Of a DNA stretch of 64,000 bases, positions 10,315 through 18,459 are shown piece by piece; the stretch's first letter is position 1; the number at the start of each line of letters is the position of its first letter. The position numbers and the translations under genes are program-made. Source of the stretch: Azospirillum fermentarium (GTDB taxonomy: Bacteria; Pseudomonadota; Alphaproteobacteria; Azospirillales; Azospirillaceae); the NCBI RefSeq assembly GCF_025961205.1, contig NZ_JAOQNH010000002.1:927501-991500 (forward strand), in the 5' to 3' direction. Under the pieces are notes generated by a model, which had not been told where the DNA came from, did not search any database, and saw nothing but the letters and a program-made list of their open reading frames with translations.

Positions 10315-12474
10315 TCATATGGTGGCGGTGACGGCGTGCTGCCGCGGGGATGCGGGGTCGGGGGCGCCGATGGCCGCCAGCGCGTCCTTCAGCAGCGATG
10401 GGGTGAAGGGCTTGTGCAGCAGCCGGCATCCGGTGGCCACCGCTTCGCGGATGCGTTCGGGGGCGGTGTCGCCGGTCAGGATCACCCCCGGCACCGGGTG
10501 GCCGGCGATGTCCCCCACCGCCCGCACGATGTCCACCCCCGTCAAGGCACCGGGCAGGCGGAAGTCGGTGACGATGACCTCGGGCATACCGCCGGACAGG
10601 CGCACAGCGGCCAGGGCCGCTTCGCCGTCCGCGGCGGCGGTGACGGTGTGGCCCCAGGTTTCCAGCAAAAGCTGGATGGCCGCGCGCTGCATGGGATCGT
10701 CCTCGACGACCAGGATGCGGCGGTTGTCCGGGGCGGCGGCGCCGCCGCCCTTCACCGTGGCGGCGGTGGCGGCGGAATCCGCGGCGGCGATGGGCACGAC
10801 GATGGAAAAGACGGAGCCATGGCCGGGGCGCGAGCGCACCTCCACCGTATGGCCCAGCAGCGCCGCCTTGCGCCGCACCTTCGACAGGCCCAGGCCCAGG
10901 CCGCGGCGGCGGTCGCGTTCGGGGTTGTTCAACTGCACGAAATCTTCGAAGATGGCGTCGAGCTGGTCGGCGGGGATGCCGGCACCGGTGTCCCACACCT
11001 CGATCCGCAGCCATTGGCCGCGGTGACGGCAGCCGATCAGGATGCCGCCGCCGGAGGTAAAGGCGATGGCGTTGCCCAGCAGATGGTGCAGTATCCGCCC
11101 CAGCATGGCGGGATCGGTGCGCACCACCGCCCGCGACGGCACCAGCCGCACCTCCAGCCCCTTGGCGGCGGCGGCCTCACGGAACTCGCCCACCGCATCG
11201 TTCAGCACCGGGGCGATGGGCACGGCGGCGATGACCGGGCGCACCACGCCGGCATCCAGCGTCGCCACCTCCAGCAGGGAATGCAGCAGCTTTTCGCCGC
11301 TCTCCAGCGCCTCCCCCATCTTCTGGGCGATGGATTGGGAGCCGGCGTCCTTCAGCCGTCCGCCCAGCAGGTGGTGGAACAGGCGCAACGCCTGGAACGG
11401 CTGGCGCAGATCGTGGTTGGCCGCGGCGAGGAAACGTCCCTTGGCGGCGTTGGCCCGTTCGGCATCGGACAGCGCCTCGGCCAGTTTCTGGTTGGCGGCG
11501 CTGAGGTCGGCGGTGCGCTCGTCCACCCGCTGCTCCAGCCGGGCCTTGGCCTCGGCCAGCGCCTTCACCGCGGTCTCCTCCCGCCGCAGGCTCCCCCAGG
11601 CCAGGACGCCCAGGGCCAGCAGGGCCGCAAGGCTGGCCCCGGCCACCACGGCCGCCCGCTCCACCCGCGACCACCAGGGCGCCAGAACGTGGGTGCGCGG
11701 CTCGGCCACCACCGCCACCACCGGCAGGGCGCCGCCGGGCGGCGCGCTCATGCGCCGCCACGCCATCACATACGACTGCCCGCCCAGCCAGCCGGTGCCG
11801 CTGCCCACGGCCCCGCCGCCGTCGAACAGGCCGGGAATGGGATCGCCCGCCCCGAAGACCGGCGACCCATCGATGCGGAACAGGCCCGCGATGCGGCGCC
11901 CGCCGTCGTCCAGCACCCGCAGGACCGCGCTGAGGGAGGCCGAGGGCTGGGTGACGAACACCGCCCCTTCCTTTTCACCGCTGCGTCCGGCGATACGGCG
12001 GCCGATGGCGACCACGGGCCCCCCGTGCACATCGCCCGGCGCCATCAGGATACCGGTGCCGCCGTCCGCCGCCGCCATGGCCCGCAGGGCCGACGCGGAG
12101 GGAATGTGGAAGTCGATGGCCGGCCCGAACAGATCCCGCCCGCTCCCATCCATCACCGACACGGTGCCGACGGGGGCGGACAGCAGTTCGGGCAGCCCGT
12201 CGCCGGCCACCGCCGCCATGCCGCCGCCGTCCAGCGCCGCCGACACCCGGTCCAGCCGTTCCAGGCTGCGGATCAGGGCGCTGCGGCTGTGGGTTTCCAG
12301 CAGTTCGGCCGATTGGCGAAGGTTGCTCTCCGCCCGCTCCAGCGTATCGGTGTAGTCCAGGGCGGTGACCACACCCCAGGCCACCCCGCCCACGGCACCC
12401 ATCGCCAGAACCAGACCGGCCAGAGCGGCACGGGTATCGACCTTGGAAAGAAAACGCGAAAGAGGAAGACGCAT
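10315..12474 (-). CDS. Membrane hybrid histidine kinase with C-terminal receiver domain
   Basis: The protein has about 719 residues from ATG 12474. An N-terminal membrane helix (about 15-40) is followed by a ~230-residue extracytoplasmic sensor region and a second membrane helix (about 270-295), then a coiled coil. The HisKA box reads FLAAANHDLRQPFQALRL (His is the phospho-acceptor). HATPase motifs are LLGNAIAFT, DTGAGI and GLGLGLSKV. The receiver begins ILVVEDD and has the phospho-Asp in IVTDFRLPG and the Lys in HKPF. The NHDLRQP box is typical of orphan hybrid kinases that pass phosphate to an external HPt protein. The input ligand is unknown. The pentapeptide gene follows downstream. Confidence 0.9.
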   Translation of the reverse strand: MRLPLSRFLSKVDTRAALAGLVLAMGAVGGVAWGVVTALDYTDTLERAESNLRQSAELLETHSRSALIRSLERLDRVSAALDGGGMAAVAGDGLPELLSAPVGTVSVMDGSGRDLFGPAIDFHIPSASALRAMAAADGGTGILMAPGDVHGGPVVAIGRRIAGRSGEKEGAVFVTQPSASLSAVLRVLDDGGRRIAGLFRIDGSPVFGAGDPIPGLFDGGGAVGSGTGWLGGQSYVMAWRRMSAPPGGALPVVAVVAEPRTHVLAPWWSRVERAAVVAGASLAALLALGVLAWGSLRREETAVKALAEAKARLEQRVDERTADLSAANQKLAEALSDAERANAAKGRFLAAANHDLRQPFQALRLFHHLLGGRLKDAGSQSIAQKMGEALESGEKLLHSLLEVATLDAGVVRPVIAAVPIAPVLNDAVGEFREAAAAKGLEVRLVPSRAVVRTDPAMLGRILHHLLGNAIAFTSGGGILIGCRHRGQWLRIEVWDTGAGIPADQLDAIFEDFVQLNNPERDRRRGLGLGLSKVRRKAALLGHTVEVRSRPGHGSVFSIVVPIAAADSAATAATVKGGGAAAPDNRRILVVEDDPMQRAAIQLLLETWGHTVTAAADGEAALAAVRLSGGMPEVIVTDFRLPGALTGVDIVRAVGDIAGHPVPGVILTGDTAPERIREAVATGCRLLHKPFTPSLLKDALAAIGAPDPASPRQHAVTATI

Positions 12475-12801
12475 CACGAAAGTGAACCCGCCACGATACA
12501 GGGGTAATGGAAAAGACAGCGCATGGCGTCACCGGGATAGTGTCTTCACCGACAACCGACAAGGCCAAAGCGCCGTTCCCGCCGGCCTCTACCCCCATTG
12601 CGCGGGATCGGGCCAATCATGCGATTCGCTTAACCTTGCTATCGAAGCGGATACTAGCATGGGGAACGAAGCCGGTGCGATTGTACTTCGCGACTATGAC
12701 CTTTCGCCAGGCGCTCCCCCCATTCAGGGAGTTTCCCTCTCCCCCGCCGCCGCGAAACGCCCCATACTTCCCCCGCCCGCAACAGTCCCCGTGCCCAGCC
12801 G
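12475..12801. other. Divergent intergenic region
   Basis: The region lies between the hybrid kinase (minus) and the phosphopantetheinyl transferase (plus). I see no coding signal. It presumably carries both promoters, but no clear sigma-70 boxes could be assigned. Confidence 0.5.
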
Positions 12802-13581
12802 ATGCTTCGATCTCCCCTTCCCGATGACCATGTTGCGGTGTGGTGGCTGCCGGTGGAAGACGCCGGGGCCGATTGGGCCCGGCTGGAGCGCGGGCTGAGC
12901 GGTGCGGAACGGGAACGGGCCGCCCGGTTCCGGTTCGAGGCGGACCGCCGCGCCTTCATCGCCGCCCACGCGCTGGTGCGGGTGATGCTGTCGGCGTGTG
13001 ACGGGACCGTGCCGCCGGGAGCATGGCGCTTCACGGCCACCGCGCACGGGCGCCCGGAAATCGCGGCGGACATGGCGGCGGATCGGGCCGGGCGTGCGCC
13101 GCTGCGGTTCAACCTGTCCCACACGCGGCGGCTGGTGGCGGCGGCGGTGTGCCGGGGCCATGACGTGGGGATCGATACCGAGGACACCGCCCGCGGCACC
13201 CTGACCATGGATCTGGCCGCCCATTTCTTCGCGCCGGCAGAGGTGGCACAGGCCCAAGCCCTTCCCGGCGGCATCCGGCGCGACGCGCTGTATGGATTCT
13301 GGACCTGCAAGGAAGCCTATATCAAGGCGGTGGGGCTGGGGCTGTCGCTGCCCCTGGACTCCTTTGCCTTCACCCTGGACCCGCGGACCCTGGCGCCGCT
13401 GTCCATCGGCTTTGCACCGGGGGGCGGGGACGACCCCGGCGGCTGGCTGTTCCGCCGCCTGCTTCCCATGCCCGATCACCCGCTGGCGCTGGCCCTGCGC
13501 CATCCCCGGCCGGAACGGGTGACGGTCGCCGCCGCCGCGCTGACGGCGGCGGCGGTGGCGGATCGGCTGGACGGCGGATGA
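12802..13581 (+). CDS. 4'-phosphopantetheinyl transferase, Sfp type
   Basis: Transfers the phosphopantetheine arm of CoA to carrier proteins of polyketide, non-ribosomal-peptide or fatty-acid synthases. The 259 residues match Sfp-type length. Family motifs appear in order: GRPEI, FNLSHT, VGIDTED (Mg-binding acidic pair) and FWTCKEAYIKAVGLGL (motif with W-KEA and Lys). No carrier-protein gene is in the window, so the partner must be elsewhere. The Shine-Dalgarno is weak at the chosen ATG, but all conserved sequence lies downstream. It ends 20 bp before the convergent GNAT gene. Confidence 0.9.
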   Translation: MLRSPLPDDHVAVWWLPVEDAGADWARLERGLSGAERERAARFRFEADRRAFIAAHALVRVMLSACDGTVPPGAWRFTATAHGRPEIAADMAADRAGRAPLRFNLSHTRRLVAAAVCRGHDVGIDTEDTARGTLTMDLAAHFFAPAEVAQAQALPGGIRRDALYGFWTCKEAYIKAVGLGLSLPLDSFAFTLDPRTLAPLSIGFAPGGGDDPGGWLFRRLLPMPDHPLALALRHPRPERVTVAAAALTAAAVADRLDGG

Positions 13582-13601
13582 CGGCCCCGGCCGAGGCGGA
13601 G

Positions 13602-14168
13602 CTACAGGGGCAACCGCTCGACGGTGGGTTCGTTCAGCTCGCGCGGCAGGACCGACAGAAGCACCGCATCCTTGCGCACCCCGCCCAGCAGCAGGCGGCG
13701 GCGCAGCACGCCCTCGCGCACGGCGCCCAGCTTTTCCGCGACCCGCAGGCTGGCGGGATTGTCCACGGCCACCAGGACCTCCACCCGCTGAAGACCCAGG
13801 TTGGCAAAGGCGAAGCGGGCGGCCAGAACCGCGCCCGCGGTGGCGGCACCGCGCCCGGCCCAGCGCGAATCGACCCAATAGGTCAGGTTCCCCACCCGGT
13901 GCGGCCAGTCCAGCCGGTTGATGCCGCAGCACCCGGCAAAGCCGCGCGACGGGGTGTGTTCGATCACGAAGCTGTATTCGCCGCCCTGCGCCCACGCCGG
14001 CCCGCGGGACATGACCCAGGCGGCGCTTTCGTTGAGACCATAGGCCGGCGTGGCCCACGACAGGCCGGCGGCAAGCTGGGGACGGGACGCGGCGACGGCG
14101 GCGGCGTGGGCGGCGATGTCTTCCGCCGCGAAAGGCCGTATGGTGAAATCCGGTGATGGCTGCTGCAT
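13602..14168 (-). CDS. GNAT-family N-acetyltransferase (RimJ/RimL-like)
   Basis: The protein has 188 residues from the ATG at 14168, which has GGGGAGCG just upstream; an upstream extension to 14234 lacks conserved sequence. The acetyl-CoA site of the RimJ/RimL type is recognisable around GNLTYWVDSRWAGRGAATAG. The motif VEVLVAVDNPASLRVAEKLGAVREGVLR follows, typical of enzymes acetylating ribosomal proteins or small substrates. The substrate is unknown. It is divergent from the NadD-like gene with about 47 bp between the starts. Confidence 0.85.
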   Translation of the reverse strand: MQQPSPDFTIRPFAAEDIAAHAAAVAASRPQLAAGLSWATPAYGLNESAAWVMSRGPAWAQGGEYSFVIEHTPSRGFAGCCGINRLDWPHRVGNLTYWVDSRWAGRGAATAGAVLAARFAFANLGLQRVEVLVAVDNPASLRVAEKLGAVREGVLRRRLLLGGVRKDAVLLSVLPRELNEPTVERLPL

Positions 14169-14215
14169 GGCACGCTCCCCGCTTTCCGGTTGAGGCCGAT
14201 ACCCACAAGGCTCCG

Positions 14216-14788
14216 ATGATGACGGCAGAGGCAAGGGTTGCGCTTCTGGGGGGAAGTTTCAACCCTCCCCATCTGGGACACCGGCGGCTGTGCGCCGCGG
14301 TTCTGGCGTCCCCCGGCATCGCCGCGGTGTGGCTGGTGCCCGTGGCCCGGCATCCCGGCGGCAAGCCGCTGGCCCCCTTCGCCGATCGGATGGCCATGTG
14401 CCGGATGCTGGCGGCGCCGCTGGGGCAACGGGTGGAGGTCTGCCCCCTGGAAGCCGAACTGGAAGGGCGCCTGGGGGGGCCGGTCAAGACCCATGCCCTG
14501 GTCCACGCCCTGGCCGTCCGCCATCCCGATGTCCGGTTCACCCTTGTCATGGGGGAGGATGTGGCCCGTCACGCCCCCCGCTGGCCCGGCTGGGCGGACA
14601 TCGAACGGCTGGCCCCACCGCTGGTGCTGCCGCGCTTCGAGTCGGAAGCCGGCGGGGAATGGTCCAGCACCGAAGCCCGCCGCCGCCTGGCCACCGGGGC
14701 GGCAACCGCCGGGCTGCTGCCCGCCGAGATCGCCGCGTATCTGGCCCGGCGGCGGCTGTATGGGGAGCCGCCCGCCCCCGGGGCGTGA
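14216..14788 (+). CDS. NadD-like nucleotidyltransferase (second copy in the window)
   Basis: This is an HIGH-type nucleotidyltransferase of about 190 residues, with GGSFNPPHLGH at the N-terminus and WSSTEARRRL in place of the usual ISSTxIR near the C-terminus. NadD joins ATP and nicotinate mononucleotide in NAD synthesis. A canonical nadD is at 45935-46591 in its usual neighbourhood, so this copy may be a paralogue with a shifted substrate. The two ATGs at 14216 and 14219 cannot be separated; an earlier ATG at 14153 would overlap the GNAT start. No operon partner is evident. Confidence 0.75.
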   Translation: MMTAEARVALLGGSFNPPHLGHRRLCAAVLASPGIAAVWLVPVARHPGGKPLAPFADRMAMCRMLAAPLGQRVEVCPLEAELEGRLGGPVKTHALVHALAVRHPDVRFTLVMGEDVARHAPRWPGWADIERLAPPLVLPRFESEAGGEWSSTEARRRLATGAATAGLLPAEIAAYLARRRLYGEPPAPGA

Positions 14789-15305
14789 TTTTGCCAGCAC
14801 TTTCATGAAGCGCGACAATCCGCCACAGTGAATGCTGGCGGAGCTTTGCAAAGACATGCCCTTTCGTCTCACCCCACAGCATCTTTCCCCCGAAAAGAGA
14901 ATTTTTCGTTTCTCTTCGCCATGATCAGCGGAAGCATGGCCATTTTTTCCCGCATAAACGGGTATAATTGATGGATACCGCATCAATTCGGCATCCCGTC
15001 CCCTGCAATATCGCCGGTTGATATGGCCATCAATGTTATCTAACAACAAAAAACACGTATGAATGACGGAAATTATTGTCCGCCACACATAGACGGCACA
15101 ACAATTGATAACATTTGCAAAACAAAATCACTTTTCTTGAAGCAAAGAATCCTGCCATCTTCCGAACGCGCTCAGTGACGTAACGCAACATGCCTAAATT
15201 AGAGCGCTAATTGTTGCATGTTACTTGTGTTTCATTTGTGAAACATAACGATTTATCATTCATAAGTATGCGCGTGACGGCTGCTCTATACATGGGGTGT
15301 GAGTC
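14789..15305. other. AT-rich leader region upstream of the RiPP-like cluster
   Basis: The base composition drops sharply to AT-rich between about 14870 and 15300, unlike the flanks. It has no open frame longer than about 16 codons with a ribosome site. It presumably contains the promoter and control sites of the plus-strand cluster starting at 15306. Inverted sequences include TGTTATC/GATAACA copies near 15032 and 15107, and the repeat at 15228-15245. Confidence 0.6.
15228..15245. promoter_or_regulatory. Inverted repeat upstream of the S8 protease gene
   Basis: TGTTTCA-TTTG-TGAAACA has perfect 7-bp arms around a 4-nt spacer, about 60 bp before the ATG at 15306. Its position and symmetry fit an operator for the cluster. 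No regulator gene is in the cluster itself. Confidence 0.4.
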
Positions 15306-16844
15306 ATGACCCGATACATCGTTGCGAACAAATTGGCCGGCGGAGTCGAGCGCAAGGCACGGCGTGCCAGCGGCGACCATGCGGAAACGCTGCTGACCGC
15401 CAATTTCGACGTCATCAAGGACAACAAACCGGATTCGGAGCTGGCCCGCCGGGTCTACAGCATCGAAGGGGCATCGGCGGACATCTCGCGCATAACCAGC
15501 GAGCTGGGCGACGATATGCTGGTCGAACCGGAATACCTGCGCCATCCCACGCGCGGCCGCCCGCCGATCATCGACGGGCTGATCCGCGCCCAGGGGCTGG
15601 TTCCGGTCCAGGCCGGCATCGGCAGCACCTTCACCATCACCCTGCGCGGCGGAAATCAGGCGGTGGCGGGGGCCAAGGCGCTGCTGGTGCTGAATTCCCT
15701 GACCGGGCGTGTGCCCGGCACCCGGCAGGAGAAGATCTCGGACGCCGACGGCGTTCTCAGCTACCACTACGACCCGACGCAGTTCGTGCCGGTGATGATC
15801 GTGGTCGAGCCGGCGTCCAGCTATTGGAGCGTGCTTCAGGCGTTCCCCACCAACGGCTCGGTGCTGGAACTGGCGCCGCTGCCCAAGACCGGCCCGCTGG
15901 GCTGGTGGCACCATCTGGTGGGCATCACCAACGCCAACACCGCCCGCGGACGCTCCATCCGCATCGGCATCGCCGACACCGGGCTGGGCGCCAACCCGTA
16001 CCTGAACCACATCACGCCGCTGGGTGCCGCGGTGGACGGAACCTACGACCCCGATCCCGCCGCCACCCAGGATCAGGACGGCCACGGAACCCATGTGGCC
16101 GGCATCGTCGGGGCCATCCCCGCCGAAGGGTCAGGCGATTACGAAGGCATCGCACCGGGGGCCGACATCGGTGCCATCCGTGTCTTCGGCGCCGGCGGCA
16201 CCGCGACCCAGGGCGATATCGCGCTGGGCATCGACATCCTGGCCAGCAGCTTCAACGCCGACCTCATCAACCTCAGCCTCGGCGGCTCGCAGCCGTCGGC
16301 CATCGAGCGCGATGCCCTGACCGCGGCGCTGGAAGCCGGCACCCTGCCGCTGGCGTCCGCCGGCAACACCAACGGCGCCCCGGTCTATTACCCCGCCGCC
16401 TATCCCGAAGCGGCGGCGGTGAACGCGCTGGGCGCGCCGGGCACATCGCCGGCCGGCACGCTGGCCGCATCCTGCACCCCCAGCCAGCCGGTCTATTTCG
16501 GATACGGCGGCGCGTTCGCCGCCAATTTCGACGCCATCGGCTATGAGGTGGGGCTGTCCGGCCCCGGTGTGGGCATCATCTCCACCGTGCCGTCACGCCC
16601 CGAGGTGCCGGCCCCCTATGCCGACATGAGCGGCACGTCCATGGCCTGCCCGGCAGCGACGGCGGCCCTGGCGACCATCCTCTCCGCCGACACCTATTAC
16701 ACCGGACTGCCCCGTGGGCCGGAACGGGCGGCGCGCGCCGCCCAGGTGCTGTCCGCCACCCTGCGGCCCCTTGGCATCACCCGCTTCCTGGCCGGTGCCG
16801 GTCTGGTCACGGGCTATTCCCCCCCGCTCCCGCCCCCGGCCTGA
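15306..16844 (+). CDS. Subtilisin-family (S8) serine protease heading the RiPP-like cluster
   Basis: The 512-residue protein has no signal peptide. The N-terminal ~85 residues look like an I9-type inhibitor/propeptide, followed by a beta-rich Ig- or carboxypeptidase-regulatory-like domain (about 95-185). The catalytic domain carries Asp224 (IADTG), His260 (DGHGTHVAGI) and Ser445 (SGTSMACP), so the triad is intact. S8 enzymes often remove leaders in peptide-natural-product clusters. It is the first gene of a plus-strand series and lies 118 bp before the Thr/Pro-rich protein, so a maturation or release role is inferred. A general extracellular protease is less likely without a secretion signal. 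Confidence 0.88.
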   Translation: MTRYIVANKLAGGVERKARRASGDHAETLLTANFDVIKDNKPDSELARRVYSIEGASADISRITSELGDDMLVEPEYLRHPTRGRPPIIDGLIRAQGLVPVQAGIGSTFTITLRGGNQAVAGAKALLVLNSLTGRVPGTRQEKISDADGVLSYHYDPTQFVPVMIVVEPASSYWSVLQAFPTNGSVLELAPLPKTGPLGWWHHLVGITNANTARGRSIRIGIADTGLGANPYLNHITPLGAAVDGTYDPDPAATQDQDGHGTHVAGIVGAIPAEGSGDYEGIAPGADIGAIRVFGAGGTATQGDIALGIDILASSFNADLINLSLGGSQPSAIERDALTAALEAGTLPLASAGNTNGAPVYYPAAYPEAAAVNALGAPGTSPAGTLAASCTPSQPVYFGYGGAFAANFDAIGYEVGLSGPGVGIISTVPSRPEVPAPYADMSGTSMACPAATAALATILSADTYYTGLPRGPERAARAAQVLSATLRPLGITRFLAGAGLVTGYSPPLPPPA

Positions 16845-16886
16845 GCACCCGCCTGTGAAGACGGCCGGCACGGGCCGGCCACCCCG

Positions 16887-16909
16887 CCCCGGCGGCGCCG
16901 GGGTCAGGT
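16887..16909 (+). terminator. Possible weak hairpin between protease and precursor genes
   Basis: CCCCGGC-GGC-GCCGGGG forms a 7-bp stem at 16887-16903, followed by tcaggtttt. It could weakly terminate protease transcripts or stabilise the 5' end of a processed precursor mRNA. The T-run is short, so confidence is low. Confidence 0.35.
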
Positions 16910-16962
16910 TTTCATCCCAGCACATCCGATTGAACAGAACCGTTTTAATGGAGGCATATAGA

Positions 16963-18270
16963 ATGTTTTCCTATCCCACGCTCCCCATTACCGTTCTTCC
17001 CGCCAGCCTTCCCCAGCCCCAGCCGCTCCAGACCTACGCGGTCCCGCCCTACACGATCATGCCGACCGTGACGCTCCCGACGCAAACCTTCGCGACGGGG
17101 GGAGTGCCACGCACCGGTCTGGCGCCGGCCCCGCAGACCGCCGAGGTGCAGAGCATCACCCCGGCCAGCGTGACCGTCACCGTGTCGGGCAGCGGCACCG
17201 GGACCGGCAGCATCACCGTCAGCGCCACCAACACCGGCGGCGTCACCACCTCGGCCGGGGCTTCGATCACGGTATCCGCCTCGGCCACCGCCGACACCGC
17301 GGCGCACGCCCAGGGGCTGACCGGCGGGACGTTCCCGACCATCGCCACCCTGCCGACCCTGCCGACCCTGCCGACCCTGCCAACCCAGCCCACCATCACC
17401 CTTCCCACCATCACCCTGCCCCGGACGCCGATCACCCCGGCGACCCCGATCACGCCGATCACCCACACGCCGATCACGCCCGTGACGCCGATCTCTCCGG
17501 TCACGCCGATTACCCCGGTGACGTCGCTGGCCACCACCCCGCCGCAGGCCCAGGCCGCCGGTGCCGCGCCGCAGACCATCACGGTCACCGTCACCCCGGT
17601 CACCCCGGCCCCGACCATCACCGTGACCCCGGTGTCGCCGGTCACCCCGCCGACCCCCGCCACGATCACGGTCACGGCCACCGCCACCCAGACCGCCTCG
17701 CCGCAGGGAGCGGCGGCGCAGGGGCTGACCACCGTCCCGACGGTGCCGACCCTGCCGACCATCAGCGGCTATCCGACCATCCCCCCGGTGTCGCTGCCCA
17801 CCCTGACCACGGTCCACACCTATCCCACCGTGCCCCCGGTGACGCTGACGGCCGGCGGTGCGGCGCCCCAGGCCCTGCCCACCATCAGCGGCTACCCGAC
17901 CATCCCCCCGGTGTCGCTGCCCACCCTGACCACCCAGTACACCTATCCCACCCTGACCACGGTCCACACCTACCCGACCATCCCGCCGGTCACGCTGACG
18001 GCCCCGGCGCCCCAGGCCCTGCCGACCATCAGCGGCTACCCGACCATCCCGCCGGTGTCGCTGCCCACCCTGACCACCCAGTACACCCATCCCACCCTGA
18101 CCACGGTCCACACCTACCCGACCGTCCCGCCGGTCACGCTGACGGGCCCGGCGCCCCAGGGGGCCAGCGGTGCGGCGCCGCAGGCCACGTGGACCCCGGT
18201 GTCCGGCTCGGTCTCGGTGACCGTCTCCGGGACCGGCTCGGCCACCGTCGGCCCGTCGATCAGCTTCTAA
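16963..18270 (+). CDS. Thr/Pro-rich, Cys-free repeat protein; candidate RiPP precursor
   Basis: I recognise no family. The 435 residues are dominated by Thr, Pro, Val, Ser, Ile and Ala, with Lys and Cys absent and almost no charge. Order: an N-terminal part ending near residue 55, a Ser/Thr-Val-Gly beta-rich stretch, LPTLPT and ITPVTP runs, a middle of TPVTP and TVT blocks, then three ~41-48-residue repeats (PTISGYPTIPPVSLPTLTT...), and a tail ending GPSISF. GGAGG lies 8 nt before the ATG at 16963. Its place between an S8 protease and kinase/HopA1/LanC-like/radical SAM genes makes it the natural substrate: many Thr/Ser for dehydration and many Val/Ile/Pro for C-methylation. No thioether ring is possible without Cys. 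A structural surface protein is the alternative. Confidence 0.6.
   Translation: MFSYPTLPITVLPASLPQPQPLQTYAVPPYTIMPTVTLPTQTFATGGVPRTGLAPAPQTAEVQSITPASVTVTVSGSGTGTGSITVSATNTGGVTTSAGASITVSASATADTAAHAQGLTGGTFPTIATLPTLPTLPTLPTQPTITLPTITLPRTPITPATPITPITHTPITPVTPISPVTPITPVTSLATTPPQAQAAGAAPQTITVTVTPVTPAPTITVTPVSPVTPPTPATITVTATATQTASPQGAAAQGLTTVPTVPTLPTISGYPTIPPVSLPTLTTVHTYPTVPPVTLTAGGAAPQALPTISGYPTIPPVSLPTLTTQYTYPTLTTVHTYPTIPPVTLTAPAPQALPTISGYPTIPPVSLPTLTTQYTHPTLTTVHTYPTVPPVTLTGPAPQGASGAAPQATWTPVSGSVSVTVSGTGSATVGPSISF
17755..18150 (+). repeat. Three long tandem repeats in the candidate precursor
   Basis: The DNA around ATCAGCGGCTA(T/C)CCGACCATC starts at 17761, 17884 and 18028, giving periods of 123 and 144 nt (41 and 48 residues). 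Units contain PTISGYPTIPP, VSLPTLTT, HTYPT(V/I)PPVTLT; the second and third also have a QYT(Y/H)PTLTT insertion. The near-identity points to recent duplication, as in multi-core precursors. Confidence 0.9.
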
Positions 18271-18338
18271 GATCACGGGTTCCCCCCGCGCGCCCACCGG
18301 CCGCCCCGTTCATCGGGACGGCCGGCCCGGGCACCTTC

Positions 18339-18390
18339 GGGCAGGAGGCACCGCCGCCTGACGGCTGTGGTGCCTCCTGCCCGGCTCTTT
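18339..18390 (+). terminator. Long hairpin between precursor and modification genes (attenuator-like)
   Basis: A perfect 14-bp stem (18339-18352 with 18369-18382) has an inner GCCG/CGGC extension and is followed by ggctcttt. It lies in the 189-bp gap after the precursor stop and 70 bp before the kinase start. Such partial terminators commonly let a substrate gene be expressed above its enzymes. The downstream T-run is short, so read-through is likely. Confidence 0.6.
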
Positions 18391-18459
18391 GTGTCTCTGG
18401 ATGGCCCGTCCGGCCGGCGCGCCGTCCGCCCGTCTCTTGAGGGAAGGAAGCCACGCGGA

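Noticed and set aside
10261..12507. Long plus-strand frame opposite the hybrid kinase
   Set aside because: The minus strand shows complete kinase and receiver motifs; the plus frame is low-complexity Gln/Gly/Arg/His and has no motif.
14789..15305. Short RiPP precursor gene in the leader region
   Set aside because: Only frames of about 16 codons without ribosome sites are present; the Thr/Pro-rich protein is a better substrate candidate.
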